Assembly (NCBI GenBank): GCA_013176395.1
Contig: JABMLP010000008.1
Location: forward strand, 868,001-932,000
Direction of reading: 5' to 3'
Length of the DNA stretch: 64,000 nucleotides
DNA from: Venturia oleaginea
Taxonomy: Eukaryota; Ascomycota; Dothideomycetes; Venturiales; Venturiaceae
This document shows positions 13,138 to 22,418 of the stretch, in pieces. Within the stretch, counting starts at the first letter, position 1, and each line of letters starts with the position of its first letter. The notes beneath the pieces were generated by a model that was not told the origin of the DNA, made no database searches, and worked only from the letters and a program-made list of their open reading frames with translations. The position numbers and the translations under genes are program-made.

Positions 13138-13616
13138 TTGGCTGGGTTGTTTGGGATTGTATAGGATAGAAGGTGGGGAAAAGGCGATTGGCAATTTCAG
13201 GTGCAAGAATGTAGCATATGAAAAATCTCATAATAACTCTTAGCATTGAATTATGTTTTAACTTCACTCATCACTAGATTTTCGTGCTAAGGGCGCTTCA
13301 AGCTTCTTCGACTTCCACTCTCCTTCTATCTGTCTTTATAAAATTACTGGTGCAGATTGATAGACGGACATACTTGTCATCGTAGGATGACTATGAGAGT
13401 CTATTCCGTATCTTTATCTTCTTGTAGTCATTGTCCGCTCATCCGCTTCGTGAAATACCCTCAATTGTAGCCGTAGGTTAAAGTCGAGTTGACCGAGTAC
13501 TATACGGAGAACTCGATCGACACGTCCAAACCGGCTTAGTACCTAGTTATATAACATATAACCAAGTATTCATATTAAAAGTAGTGGGGATAAAACTCTA
13601 ATATTCTAAATCTATA
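13138..13616. other. AT-rich intergenic stretch at the edge of the repeat island
   Basis: No protein-like ORF. It becomes AT-rich toward 13550-13610, marking the change from genes to repeats. Confidence 0.5.
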
Positions 13617-14685
13617 TGTTACGGGGAACTCGTTTCTCAACACAGTTGATTATGTCAAGACCTTCTTGACACCTGTGTTCTCTTGTTCTGGTCCGCGGGT
13701 TTGGGGTAAGGACAATATCAGTCTGGAAGTACTTACCTTAAGTACCTTCCCTTGCTCAGGTTCTTTGGAGGCTCACTAGATCCTAGCCGTCCGATGTCTC
13801 TCCCAATTCAATTGTCGTCTAACCGATTTGATCCTCAGATCATTCCTGAACGCTTGTCGGTTAGTATGAAGGTTGGGGGCGGGCTTGCTTCGTATGCATA
13901 TGACTTGTGCTTGATTGTATCTAAGTAAAAGGTCGTTACTGTAGTAGGTTGAAGAAGCTCCTATGTGAGAAACATAACATGAGATAACCACGAAGAGAGA
14001 AAGGAAAGTCCGTCCAATGTTCTCCCTATATACCCTTCTGGTTCTGGGTGCCAAGGTGTATTCCCACACCTCTTGGCTCTTTCCCACACTTCCCATACCT
14101 GTCAGATCTGTGGACAACTGCCAAAACCTGTGGGAACTGTGGGAATATCACGTGACTCATGCACGTACTATTCTCCTTTAGGACTGACTCCGTCGCACCA
14201 ATAACTTCTTATCATCCAACCTTTCTTTGCGAGTCCTGCCTTCCTGCTCTTCAGCCTTGAGGTGATGTCACGGGCTAGACCCTTGGGCCTTTATTTAGGC
14301 TTTGCCTTTCTCTCTATAGCGCTTGAGGACCTAGCTGTCAAGCCTCGGAATAATTCTAGGGCAAGCTTGTGAATGGCTTGGCATCTCCTTCAAGAGAAGT
14401 TTGCAATCGTGTATCTATCTTTTTCTCTTTAGCTAGATTGTATTGCACATTTGGGTGGTTTTGTCACGATTGACCTTGGACTTGACTTGGAAGCATGACT
14501 TGAATTCTATGGGATGTGCGAAGTTGTAAGGATGAGGAGCTAACTAAGAGGTAGAGACGAGTCTAAATACTTGCGACCGGTCTCGCGCTAGACCTGATCA
14601 CGCTAGACCTGATCGAGCAGAACCACCACATTTAACTACATTCGAATACCAACATAGTTCGATCATGACAGGTTTTCCCTGGTAT
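13617..14685. repeat. Probable left part of an older solo LTR (split by the gypsy insertion)
   Basis: The segment starts TGTTACGG at 13617. Its apparent other end, TGTAACA, lies at 21756-21762, on the far side of the 7-kb gypsy element. If the younger element and one copy of its 5-bp duplication are taken out, the two parts form about 1.1 kb bounded by TGTTAC and GTAACA, as LTRs are. The flanks CTATA and TTATA agree at 4 of 5 bases. The interior has no ORF but has LTR-like TATA-type runs (around 14290-14320). This is an inference from termini; no second copy is available in the window. Confidence 0.45.
14681..14685. repeat. Target-site duplication GGTAT, left copy
   Basis: GGTAT directly precedes the left LTR and is repeated exactly after the right LTR at 21719-21723. 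A 5-bp duplication is normal for Ty3/gypsy integrases and proves that both element ends are original. Confidence 0.9.
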
Positions 14686-15155
14686 TGTTACGCAGAGGCT
14701 ATGGCTCAAGTAATATAGCTGGAATTGGCTATTCCGTACAGTGAGGTTCAAGTAATCCTGGGGCGACAATATCGTATCAAACAAGTGTAGCGAAGTTTGT
14801 GAGATATAAGAGTCGTGAATTGTGCTAAGTAACTAAAGCAATAGCGAAGTAACTATGAGAGTGAAGATACGAGATACTGAGGGAGCAGTGTCTCGTCCTT
14901 TATATAGAGATCCCATCTCTATGAAAATCCTCCGTTCATTATGATCATCCCGATCATGATGAACAGCCTGAGCGGAATGAACACAAACGTTCATTCTGCT
15001 TACCTTGCCAAGAATGATCAACCACGTGATCCTTCAACCCCGTGTAACAATCATCCAATCATAAGAAGACATGATGGTATGCACTTAGGAATCCAAATGC
15101 ATACGAATGCATCAAATATAATCCTGTACACGCTCACGTGACAGTATCCGTAACA
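14686..15155 (-). repeat. 3' LTR of the gypsy element
   Basis: 470 bp, bounded by TGTTACG and CGTAACA. It contains two strong inverted repeats: 13-bp arms at 14934-14946 and 14952-14964 (12 of 13 paired) and 8-bp perfect arms at 14975-14982 and 14989-14996. It also carries the minus-strand TATATAAA found in the other LTR. It lies directly upstream of the antisense ORF, so plus-strand transcription starting in it could express that ORF. Confidence 0.95.
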
Positions 15156-15158
15156 TAG

Positions 15159-15169
15159 CCCTCCTTCTT
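15159..15169 (-). other. Polypurine tract for plus-strand DNA priming
   Basis: On the element's coding strand the sequence next to the 3' LTR reads AAGAAGGAGGG, followed by three bases and the LTR start. This is the expected place and composition for the polypurine tract. Confidence 0.7.
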
Positions 15170-15229
15170 AGTAAGCTGGTCCCACAGCGCTTACTTAAGG
15201 TCACACGGACCCCGCACAGAAAACCAAAG

Positions 15230-15808
15230 ATGTCTTCTGCATCATCTTTACGACGCAAACGTATCGCCGACGAGATCGAACAACAAGGTGATCCATCCGC
15301 TATCGCCTGCGAATACTGCTTCAAACATAACATCCTTTGCATCATTATGCCGTCGTCGAAGTCGCTGAAATGCGCAAGCTGCGCCAAGAAGGGAGTTAAG
15401 TGTGTCGATGTGTCCTGGGCTTCCCTAGACAAAACGAGAGAACAAACAAAGAAGTCGTTATCTCGTGACGAGGAGAAGCTGGGGAAAATCCTTATTGAAA
15501 TGCAAAGAGTGTTGAGTGAGCAACAAGAGTTGTTGTCTCGGATATCAAGGAATCGCAAAATCTTGGAGTTGGCTGAGGCGAGAGCAAAAACGAAAACAAT
15601 TTGTTTATTAGAGGAACTCGAGGAAGAGGAGGAAGAGGAACGGAGAGTAAACGGTGGGCTTTCGAACGGTGAGCTCGCCGAAGCTTCTAACGATCTTTCC
15701 GTCTTCCTTGGTTCGATCGAGACTTCAGGGATGGAGGTCTGGAATGCTCTGGATGTTCCCGATGGAAATCCCGCAGAGCTTGGAGAGAGTTCTTCAAGTG
15801 TGACATAG
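15230..15808 (+). CDS. Antisense ORF inside the gypsy element: six-Cys cluster plus coiled coil
   Basis: An intact 192-codon ORF from ATG to TAG on the strand opposite gag and pol. It starts 75 bp after the inner edge of the 3' LTR and overlaps the last about 40 codons of pol. Residues 27-58 hold six cysteines spaced C-x2-C-x6-C-x10-C-x2-C-x6-C, which fits the fungal Zn2Cys6 binuclear cluster rule, although the loop after the second Cys is less basic than in DNA-binding members. A basic start (RRKR, 8-11) could be a nuclear signal. Residues about 68-140 are charged and heptad-like, ending in a glutamate run, so a coiled coil is likely. The C-terminus is acidic and serine-rich. No family name is assigned. 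It has no stop, unlike pol in the same copy. Confidence 0.6.
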   Translation: MSSASSLRRKRIADEIEQQGDPSAIACEYCFKHNILCIIMPSSKSLKCASCAKKGVKCVDVSWASLDKTREQTKKSLSRDEEKLGKILIEMQRVLSEQQELLSRISRNRKILELAEARAKTKTICLLEELEEEEEEERRVNGGLSNGELAEASNDLSVFLGSIETSGMEVWNALDVPDGNPAELGESSSSVT

Positions 15809-18800
15809 GCTCCCAAGTGTTTTCCGAGGTAGGATAGCCTTTCCACTTAATGAGGTACTTGTGCTGGCGTTGCACAATAGCATGGTTAACGACAGTTTCG
15901 ACATCATACTCAGGCTCGAGTTGATCGCCTTGGAGTATCGTTTTTTGGTCAAGCGGGGCGTCTGGATGTGCTGGTTCAAGCAGGGAGACATGGAATACCG
16001 GGTGTATTCTCATTCCCTTAGGTAGCTTGAGTTTGTAATTGACTGCGCCTTTAACTTCGTCGATTTCGAAAGCGCCGAGCTTTCTGAAGTCAAGTTTCTC
16101 GCTTGGTCTTTTTGTCTTGATGTTGCGTCGCCATAGGTAAACTTTATCCCCCTTCTTAAGAACAGGTCCCACTGTTCTTTTCTGATTCACACGCATAGCC
16201 ATGCGCATGTTCAAGAAGGTAATGTCATACTTCAATTGGTCGTGAAGCTGTGACAACTCAGATGCAACAACCGTTGCGTCTGTGGGTAATAGGTTTCCTT
16301 GCTCAATCTCGAATTGAGGTTCTCGTCCAAAGTTAGCAAAGAATGGAGACATCCTGATGGTGTCTTGAACAGTAGCATTATAAGCGAATGCTGCAAGAGG
16401 TAAAAGCGATACCCAATTGCTTTGATCGTCATCGACGTATATGCGAAGGTACTGTTCCATTGTCTGGTTCATTCTTTCTGTTTGTCCATCCGTCTGAGGG
16501 TGGTAAGCTGTTGATAAACTTCTTCTGATCTTTAGCATCTCACAGAGCTCTTCCCAGAAATGAGAGGTGAAGAGGCTGTCTCGATCTGAGATAATATTAT
16601 CAGGAATGCCATGCTTGCTGACGACATCTCGTACGAATACTCCTGCCAAGTATCGCGTGTCGTAGCCTTTTGGTAGTGGGATAAAGATCGCGTACTTCGT
16701 GAGTCGATCTATCACAACCATGATGTGTTCGTACTGAACACCATCCAAGCTTGGAGAAGGTGGCAAAGGTCCAACGAAATCCATGGATATGGTTTTCCAT
16801 GCGCCGTGAGGCGCTTTGTTGGGTTGGAGAAGTCCGTAGGGCTTGTGTCGTTCGTATTTGGCTTTCTTGCAAAGAACACACTTTCCTATTTCCTTGAAAA
16901 CTTCCTGTCGCATGTGAGGGAAGTAGAAGGTATTCTGGAGTCGTGAAAGGACAATCTCTGGTCGGCAATGACCGTTAAGCGGAGATTCATGTTGGTGTAG
17001 GATGTACTGTTTCCTTAGGCTTGCGGGAAGATATACCAGGTCGTTGAAGATAAACAAGCCATCTTCAATACGGGTATTCAGATCCGCTGATTGAATATAG
17101 CCTTGTACATCTGGATCCTTTTGTTGCGCGTTCCTGACCTCTTGTCAATAAGAGGGCTTTCCAGACTGGAGTAATGATACCTGGTGTATAAGGGCATTAC
17201 CTTCCTGTCGGAATAAAGCGCGTTCGACTCTCTCTTTTTCTCCTGCCATAAAGTCTTCTCTTCGACTTAATGCATCGGCGTTGATATTTTCCTTTCCTTT
17301 CTTGTAAAGGATTTGGAAACTGTAAGATGACAGCTCTTCTGACCATCTTAGCTGCCGTCGATTCAATTCCTTTGTTGTCGTGAAATTCCGCAGGTTCTTA
17401 TGGTCGGAATACACAGTGATCTTGTGTTTCGCTCCTTCAAGATAATGCTTCCAGTGCTTGAAGGCATCAACTATTGCCATAAGTTCTTTGTCTGACGTGG
17501 AGTAGTTGATTTCTGCTTTCAGGAATTTTCGTGCATGGTAAGCTACCGGTCTTAGCTTTCCATTTGAATCGGGTTGGCTGAGGCATGCTCCGAGGGCTCG
17601 ATCGGATGCATCCGCCTCGACTGTGGCTGGTTTTTTTGGGTCAAACAGTTGCAGAATAGGTGGTGTGGTTAACCGTGTCTTGAGTGCGTCAAAGGCCTTT
17701 TGCGCATGCTCATTCCATTCGAAAGTAATCCCTTTCTTCATCAATCCCGTAAGGGGTTCTGTAACCTCGGAAAAGCCTTCGATGAATTGTCGGTAGTAGT
17801 TTGCGAAGGCGTGAAATGACTGTACTCCTTTGACGTTCGAGGGTACTGGCCAATCGCGGACCTTCTGGTAGATTTCCGGATCGATCTCAAGTCCAGCTTG
17901 AGAGACAAAACATCCAACGAACTTGATTCGTTGCTTGTGGAATTCGCTTTTCGATGGTTTTAGCCGTAAGTTAAATTTCATCAGTGCGCGGAGGACTGTT
18001 CGAACGTGTTTGACGTGTTCTTCGAACGTTCGAGAGTAAACCAAAATATCGTCCATATAAACAGACACAAACTTGTCTAAATGTTCACGAAGAACATTGT
18101 TCATATAGGCTTGCAGCGTAGCAGGGGCGTTTGTCAATCCGAAGGGCATGACAAGGTATTCGTAGTGCCCAAGGCGAGTGCGGAATGCTGTCTTCCACTC
18201 GTCACCTTCCTTAATCCTAATTCGATGAAAAGCCGCAGGAATATCGAATTTTGTGAACCATTTGGCTCCTTGGAGTCTGTCCCTCAACTCCTGGATTAAA
18301 GGCAGCGTGTACGCATTCTTCTCTGAAATCTCGTTCAGATGTTGGTAGTCGACACACAATCGTTGTGAACCATCGGGCTTGGGTACGTAGAAAACTGGAT
18401 ATCCGGCGGGTGACTTTGACTCCCGGATAAACCCTTTCTTCGTGAAATCGTCGATGTACTCACGAAGGGTTTCAAGCTGATCTTCGCGCAGCGGGTAGAT
18501 CTTGAACTTCTTGGGTTGTTCGTTGTTTTTGAGCTTGATCTCATGATCCCATGGTTGGTGTGGTGGAAGAGAATCCTCGATTGATTCCTCTTTGAAAAGT
18601 TCCGCAAATTCCTGGTACTCATTGGGAATTTGGAACACTGGACTATCCTCCTCTGTCTGGAGACGATAGCAGTATGCCACTTCAACGTGTGTAGGCCTTT
18701 TCCGCAAAGGTCTTTGTGCTGTCCGTGTTCTAGCGCGCATGCTAGCCTGCACGGGATATCGATGATCTGGGAACGTAAGTGTCAACGTCCCCCAGTCGAT

Positions 18801-19196
18801 ATGCGGATTGTGAGTTTGAAGCCATGGCAGACCAAGGATCAGATCCGAGTCTCCAATATTCGTGACGTCTAGAACGATCCGTTCTTTTCTCCCTTGTATC
18901 CACAAGGTTACGTCTGCTTCATAAATCACCATGCCTCCATTGGAGTCGACAGGTCTCCCATCAGCGATCGTTAATGAATATGGATACCGTTTCGACTTGA
19001 TAGGTATTTACCATTCATTCACTAAGGACTCGCTTAGGAGGTTCCTATCGGCGCCAGTGTCGATGAAGGCCAATGCTGGTACATAGTCGATCTTTGCTTC
19101 GACCAGCATCTTAGGTATACCAAGGTTATTCAGGGAATGAGGCGCTTCAATTGGATTCAACAGAGGCCTCTCTACTGTTGATCCACCTCGTTTCCC
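15687..19196 (-). pseudogene. pol: Pol polyprotein (PR-RT-RH-IN-chromodomain) with two in-frame stops
   Basis: One reading frame runs from the frameshift site to 15687. Seen in order: aspartic protease motif FIDTGAD (about 19050); reverse transcriptase with FDIPAAFHRI, FGLTNAP and the active site YMDDILVYS (about 18050); RNase H with EADASDRALGACLSQ; integrase with a His/Cys zinc finger (CVLCKKAKYERH) and DDE residues in MDFVGPLPP, ISDRDSLF and DGQTERMNQTMEQY; then a chromodomain (YLIKWKGYPTSENTWEP, about 15750-15800). Two stops break it: TAA at 19008-19010 between protease and RT, and TGA at 17145-17147 between RNase H and integrase. Everything else stays open, so both are recent single-base changes or sites of readthrough. 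The chromodomain assigns it to chromoviruses. Confidence 0.9.
19158..19196 (-). promoter_or_regulatory. -1 programmed ribosomal frameshift signal at gag/pol junction
   Basis: On the coding strand GGGAAAC lies at 19196-19190, read in the gag frame as xxG GGA AAC, the X XXY YYZ rule. A 9-nt spacer follows. Then a hairpin with six-base arms CAACAG (19180-19175) and CTGTTG (19163-19158) spans the gag stop TAG at 19174-19172. Slipping back one base at the heptamer gives the frame of the downstream protease. Heptamer, phase, spacer and stem all match known -1 frameshift signals. Function is inferred. Confidence 0.75.
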
Positions 19197-21196
19197 GAAT
19201 TCTCGTGCCATTTGCATGCATGCTTCGTGTTGACTGCGATGTCCAATCGTCGGACAAGGTGTCGAAGGTTCCTTGTCCCATTCGGATGGTGTGGGCAGGT
19301 GAAGTCGATACAAGCATCTGGGTTGAGTCCCTTATGGTGAGGGTCATCCTGATCGATGGCTCGCTTGATGTCCCTGACAAAGCGATTAATTCGGAATGTC
19401 TTGAATTCTGAATCTTCCTCATCGTCGTCTGTGGATTCCTCTTCAGAACTGTCTTCTTCCTCAGATCCGTCGTCGTCGCTAGGCACGGTTTGAGAAGAGT
19501 TGTTCTTGTAAGCAATCGGTAGTTCCTCGTTGTTCGTTCCTCCCGGGGTATTCGCCAATGCAGCGTTGAGGTCGAGTTCCGGAACGTCGGAATCATCCGA
19601 TTCTTCGAAGTCCTGGTGCTGGGGGAGATCGCACTCCTCGCTTGTGCACCAGTTCATAGGTACATGTTTATGGTATTCGCTCGTAGCGTCGGTTCGGACG
19701 TTGGGGATTTCCATGATCTTTCGACGGGTTGTATGATTAATCTCTTCGTCGTGAAAAGGATGGAATACCCAATCTTTCTCGCCTGGGTCCTGCTCGGATT
19801 TGTGCTCCCACATCAGGCACTCTTTAAGCTGGCACCAGTTTGCTGGAATGATCCAGTGGAGATCGTGTCCTGCATCTGTTCGAACATTCGGGCGTCTACT
19901 AACGAGTTTGACGGCCGTTGCTGTATTACCGACCCGAGCTTGGTTAACCCCGTACTCTGGTGTTGGTAATCCTGCTCGTTCGCAGATTTTCGCGATGCTG
20001 TCGGGTGACGAACTCATCATTGCGAGATGTCCTTTGCCTTGACCGTTGTAACCTTTCCTACCCCTTGGGTAGTATCCGGAACCCTCTTTCTCGGATCGGT
20101 GTACTTCACAGTCGTCCTCATAGCAAGCTGTCCAGCTTAGTACGTCGTGGTCTGAAGGTTTGACTGACAGTACTACAGCGTTGGATCGGATAGCGTTGAG
20201 GTGTCCTATGGACGGGTTTCCAAATCGTTGTCCCTGATTCGTGAAACGTCCATTGTTGTTCTTCTTAGGCTGTCGACATTTGTTGGCGTAATGTCCTGTT
20301 TTACCACAGTTATAACATTTTCCTTTCTGACCTGTGCCTTTCTTGGGTCCACGTGGAGCGCTTTGAATCTTGTCAAGCTCCATCGGCTGTGGTCCGTACG
20401 GATCAACGCGTCGAGCGCTTGTATTAGCTCGCCCGTGGTTTCCGTTTCCTCGATAAGAACTTGCTCCCTTCCTTTGGAGTTTTCTTTCGAAAAGGCGGTT
20501 ATCGATCTTGATTGACGACTCAATCATCGAGTGTAGGTCCTGAGGCTGATCTTCCTTCCTACTGATTTCATCCTTGATATCCTCCTTGAGGCCATCGTAG
20601 TATCGGCTGAGCAGAGCCTCACTTCCCCAATTAAGGTGTGCAGCGATGCGCTGGAAGTGGGCGGAGTAGTCTGCAGCTGATGTATGTTGTCTCAAAACCT
20701 TCAGTTCTCTTTCGGCGATTCTCTTTTCATCAACATTTCCAAAGACCATGTTGATTTCTTTCAAGAACTCTCCGTATGAAAGGAAGAGTCTCCTGTACTC
20801 GTAATCGTCGGGATCCGTAAGATACTCGTTGAGGCGGTCCTCAATCCATGCGTAAGCTGTTCCTCGCATGTAGCTGATAACAAACATGACTCTCTTTTCT
20901 TGGGTAGCGAACTCGGAAGCGTTCCAATACATGTAAAGATTGCATTGTGTAAGGAATGTCTTAAGTTTTCCGCGTTCTCCCTTGAACACTTCGGGTGGAT
21001 TGACCTTGACCTTGTTTTGATCTTTTCGGGTTTCGTTCTGTGCCGAAGAGCTTGGTGTAGCTTGAGGTGCCATCTCTTCTTCGTCGTCGCTCGATTCTGG
21101 TTCTACCGTACGTTGTCTTTGCGGTGGAGGCGGCGGCGGCGGTGGCGGAACGGATTCTTTTCGTTTCCCTTGACCCTTGGATGAAACCGTGGACAT
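19172..21196 (-). CDS. gag: Gag polyprotein of the gypsy element
   Basis: Intact 674-aa ORF. It has a proline run and acidic patch near the N-terminus, a retrotransposon gag capsid domain (from about residue 64, with VFKGERGKLKTFLTQCNLY and AYAWIEDRL), and a CCHC zinc knuckle CYNCGKTGHYANKC near residue 295. The C-terminal half is unusually long, with repeated Cys/His-containing stretches such as WTACYEDDCEVH and FTCPHHPNGTRNLRHL, and an acidic block. It forms virus-like particles and binds element RNA. The stop lies inside the frameshift hairpin. Confidence 0.92.
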   Translation of the reverse strand: MSTVSSKGQGKRKESVPPPPPPPPPQRQRTVEPESSDDEEEMAPQATPSSSAQNETRKDQNKVKVNPPEVFKGERGKLKTFLTQCNLYMYWNASEFATQEKRVMFVISYMRGTAYAWIEDRLNEYLTDPDDYEYRRLFLSYGEFLKEINMVFGNVDEKRIAERELKVLRQHTSAADYSAHFQRIAAHLNWGSEALLSRYYDGLKEDIKDEISRKEDQPQDLHSMIESSIKIDNRLFERKLQRKGASSYRGNGNHGRANTSARRVDPYGPQPMELDKIQSAPRGPKKGTGQKGKCYNCGKTGHYANKCRQPKKNNNGRFTNQGQRFGNPSIGHLNAIRSNAVVLSVKPSDHDVLSWTACYEDDCEVHRSEKEGSGYYPRGRKGYNGQGKGHLAMMSSSPDSIAKICERAGLPTPEYGVNQARVGNTATAVKLVSRRPNVRTDAGHDLHWIIPANWCQLKECLMWEHKSEQDPGEKDWVFHPFHDEEINHTTRRKIMEIPNVRTDATSEYHKHVPMNWCTSEECDLPQHQDFEESDDSDVPELDLNAALANTPGGTNNEELPIAYKNNSSQTVPSDDDGSEEEDSSEEESTDDDEEDSEFKTFRINRFVRDIKRAIDQDDPHHKGLNPDACIDFTCPHHPNGTRNLRHLVRRLDIAVNTKHACKWHENSGNEVDQQ

Positions 21197-21248
21197 AGGT
21201 TTGTTGGATACTTCGTCAACCTTACTGTATAGAGCGGTATCTTCACTA

Positions 21249-21718
21249 TGTTACGCAGAGGCTATGGCTCAAGTAATATAGCTGGAATTGGCTATTCCGT
21301 ACAGTGAGGTTCAAGTAATCCTGGGGCGACAATATTGTATCAAACAAGTGTAGCGAAGTTTGTGAGATATAAGAGTCGTGAATTGTGCTAAGTAACTAAA
21401 GCAATAGCGAAGTAACTATGAGAGTGAAGATACGAGATACTGAGGGAGCAGTGTCTCGTCCTTTATATAGAGATCCCATCTCTATGAAAATCTTCCGTTC
21501 ATTATGATCATCCCGATCATGATGAACAGCCTGAGCGGAATGAACACAAACGTTCATTCTGCTTACCTTGCCAAGAATGATCAACCACGTGATCCTTCAA
21601 CCCCGTGTAACAATCATCCAATCATAAGAAGACATGATGGTATGCACTTAGGAATCCAAATGCATACGAATGCATCAAATATAATCCTGTACACGCTCAC
21701 GTGACAGTATCCGTAACA
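21249..21718 (-). repeat. 5' LTR of the gypsy element
   Basis: The 470-bp partner of the LTR at 14686-15155, with 468 identical positions. As the 5' LTR of a minus-strand element it should hold the promoter. TATATAAA on the minus strand at 21469-21462 is the likely TATA box. Confidence 0.95.
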
Positions 21719-21723
21719 GGTAT
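21719..21723. repeat. Target-site duplication GGTAT, right copy
   Basis: Exact partner of 14681-14685. Confidence 0.9.
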
Positions 21724-22418
21724 CCAGGCATGATCTTAACCCGTCACAGGTGATCTGTAACATTATATACTCTATATAAAATACTAAGTACGCTCCCTAC
21801 CCGTCTCTGATAGCCTCGATTAAAATCATTAAATAGTAAATACTTGTCACAGGCTATGGCCTAGATTGTGGTTCTCGGCTATGCCCTCAACCTTGGGAAA
21901 CTTCTGGAAGATTCCACAGCCCCACCACCACTGATTATAAAACCATGTATTCTAGTCTTTCTCTCTTTTCTTCAAGTTTGTAATACTCGTCAATCAGGAT
22001 AGTCAATTGAAAAACATATCGACCACGCCTCTCACAATACTACTCCAATTACTTTTGGTAGCTATACTACATTATTTGGTACGGTATTGCTAGTAGTGCC
22101 TTGAGCTACTGTTTATTATAAAGGCAGTGAAAATGTTGTTGTATTAGTTAAGAGGGTACCCTACCATATATATAACTACTTATCCCGACCGTGCCTTCCT
22201 GTTACCATAATTTCGGTTGTAGTACACCAATTATACCCAATGTCTTACTACTAAGCCGAGGGAGATAATTCTGTAGAACATACGTAGCCACATAAGTATT
22301 AAGTTGGTGTGTCTGCCGCAATAACGTCTGGTTCGTTTATTTGTAACCTCTTCTTTTCGGGGCGCAATCTCGTGCCTGCACTCGGAGATTTGCCCGGCAA
22401 GTCGAAATCAGCATCATC
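21724..22418. other. Right remnant of the older LTR, then AT-rich non-coding DNA
   Basis: 21724-21762 is the proposed right end of the older solo LTR, finishing in TGTAACA. The rest, to 22418, is AT-rich, contains no protein-like ORF and shows no structure I can name. It looks like decayed repeat DNA. Confidence 0.4.

Larger units (their letters stand above)
14686..21718 (-). mobile_element. Ty3/gypsy chromovirus retrotransposon, complete ends
   Basis: A 7033-bp LTR retrotransposon transcribed on the minus strand, with two 470-bp LTRs, a GGTAT duplication, gag, pol in the order protease-RT-RNase H-integrase, and a C-terminal chromodomain. The LTRs differ at only two positions (14773/21336 and 14930/21493), both C versus T, so insertion is recent. 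Pol has two in-frame stops (19008-19010 TAA and 17145-17147 TGA), so this copy is probably not autonomous. An extra ORF lies antisense near the 3' LTR. Directly after the 5' LTR the sequence (TAGTGAAGATACC, minus strand) does not start with the TGG usual for tRNA priming, so the primer is unknown. Confidence 0.95.

Noticed and set aside
15112..15846. Minus-strand 244-codon open frame opposite the antisense ORF
   Set aside because: Mirror of the antisense ORF: composition is a serine-run shadow of its acidic codons, and it runs into the LTR.
19147..19596. Third-frame ORF within gag's C-terminal region
   Set aside because: No conserved motif; lies between the gag and pol frames and is explained by their overlap.
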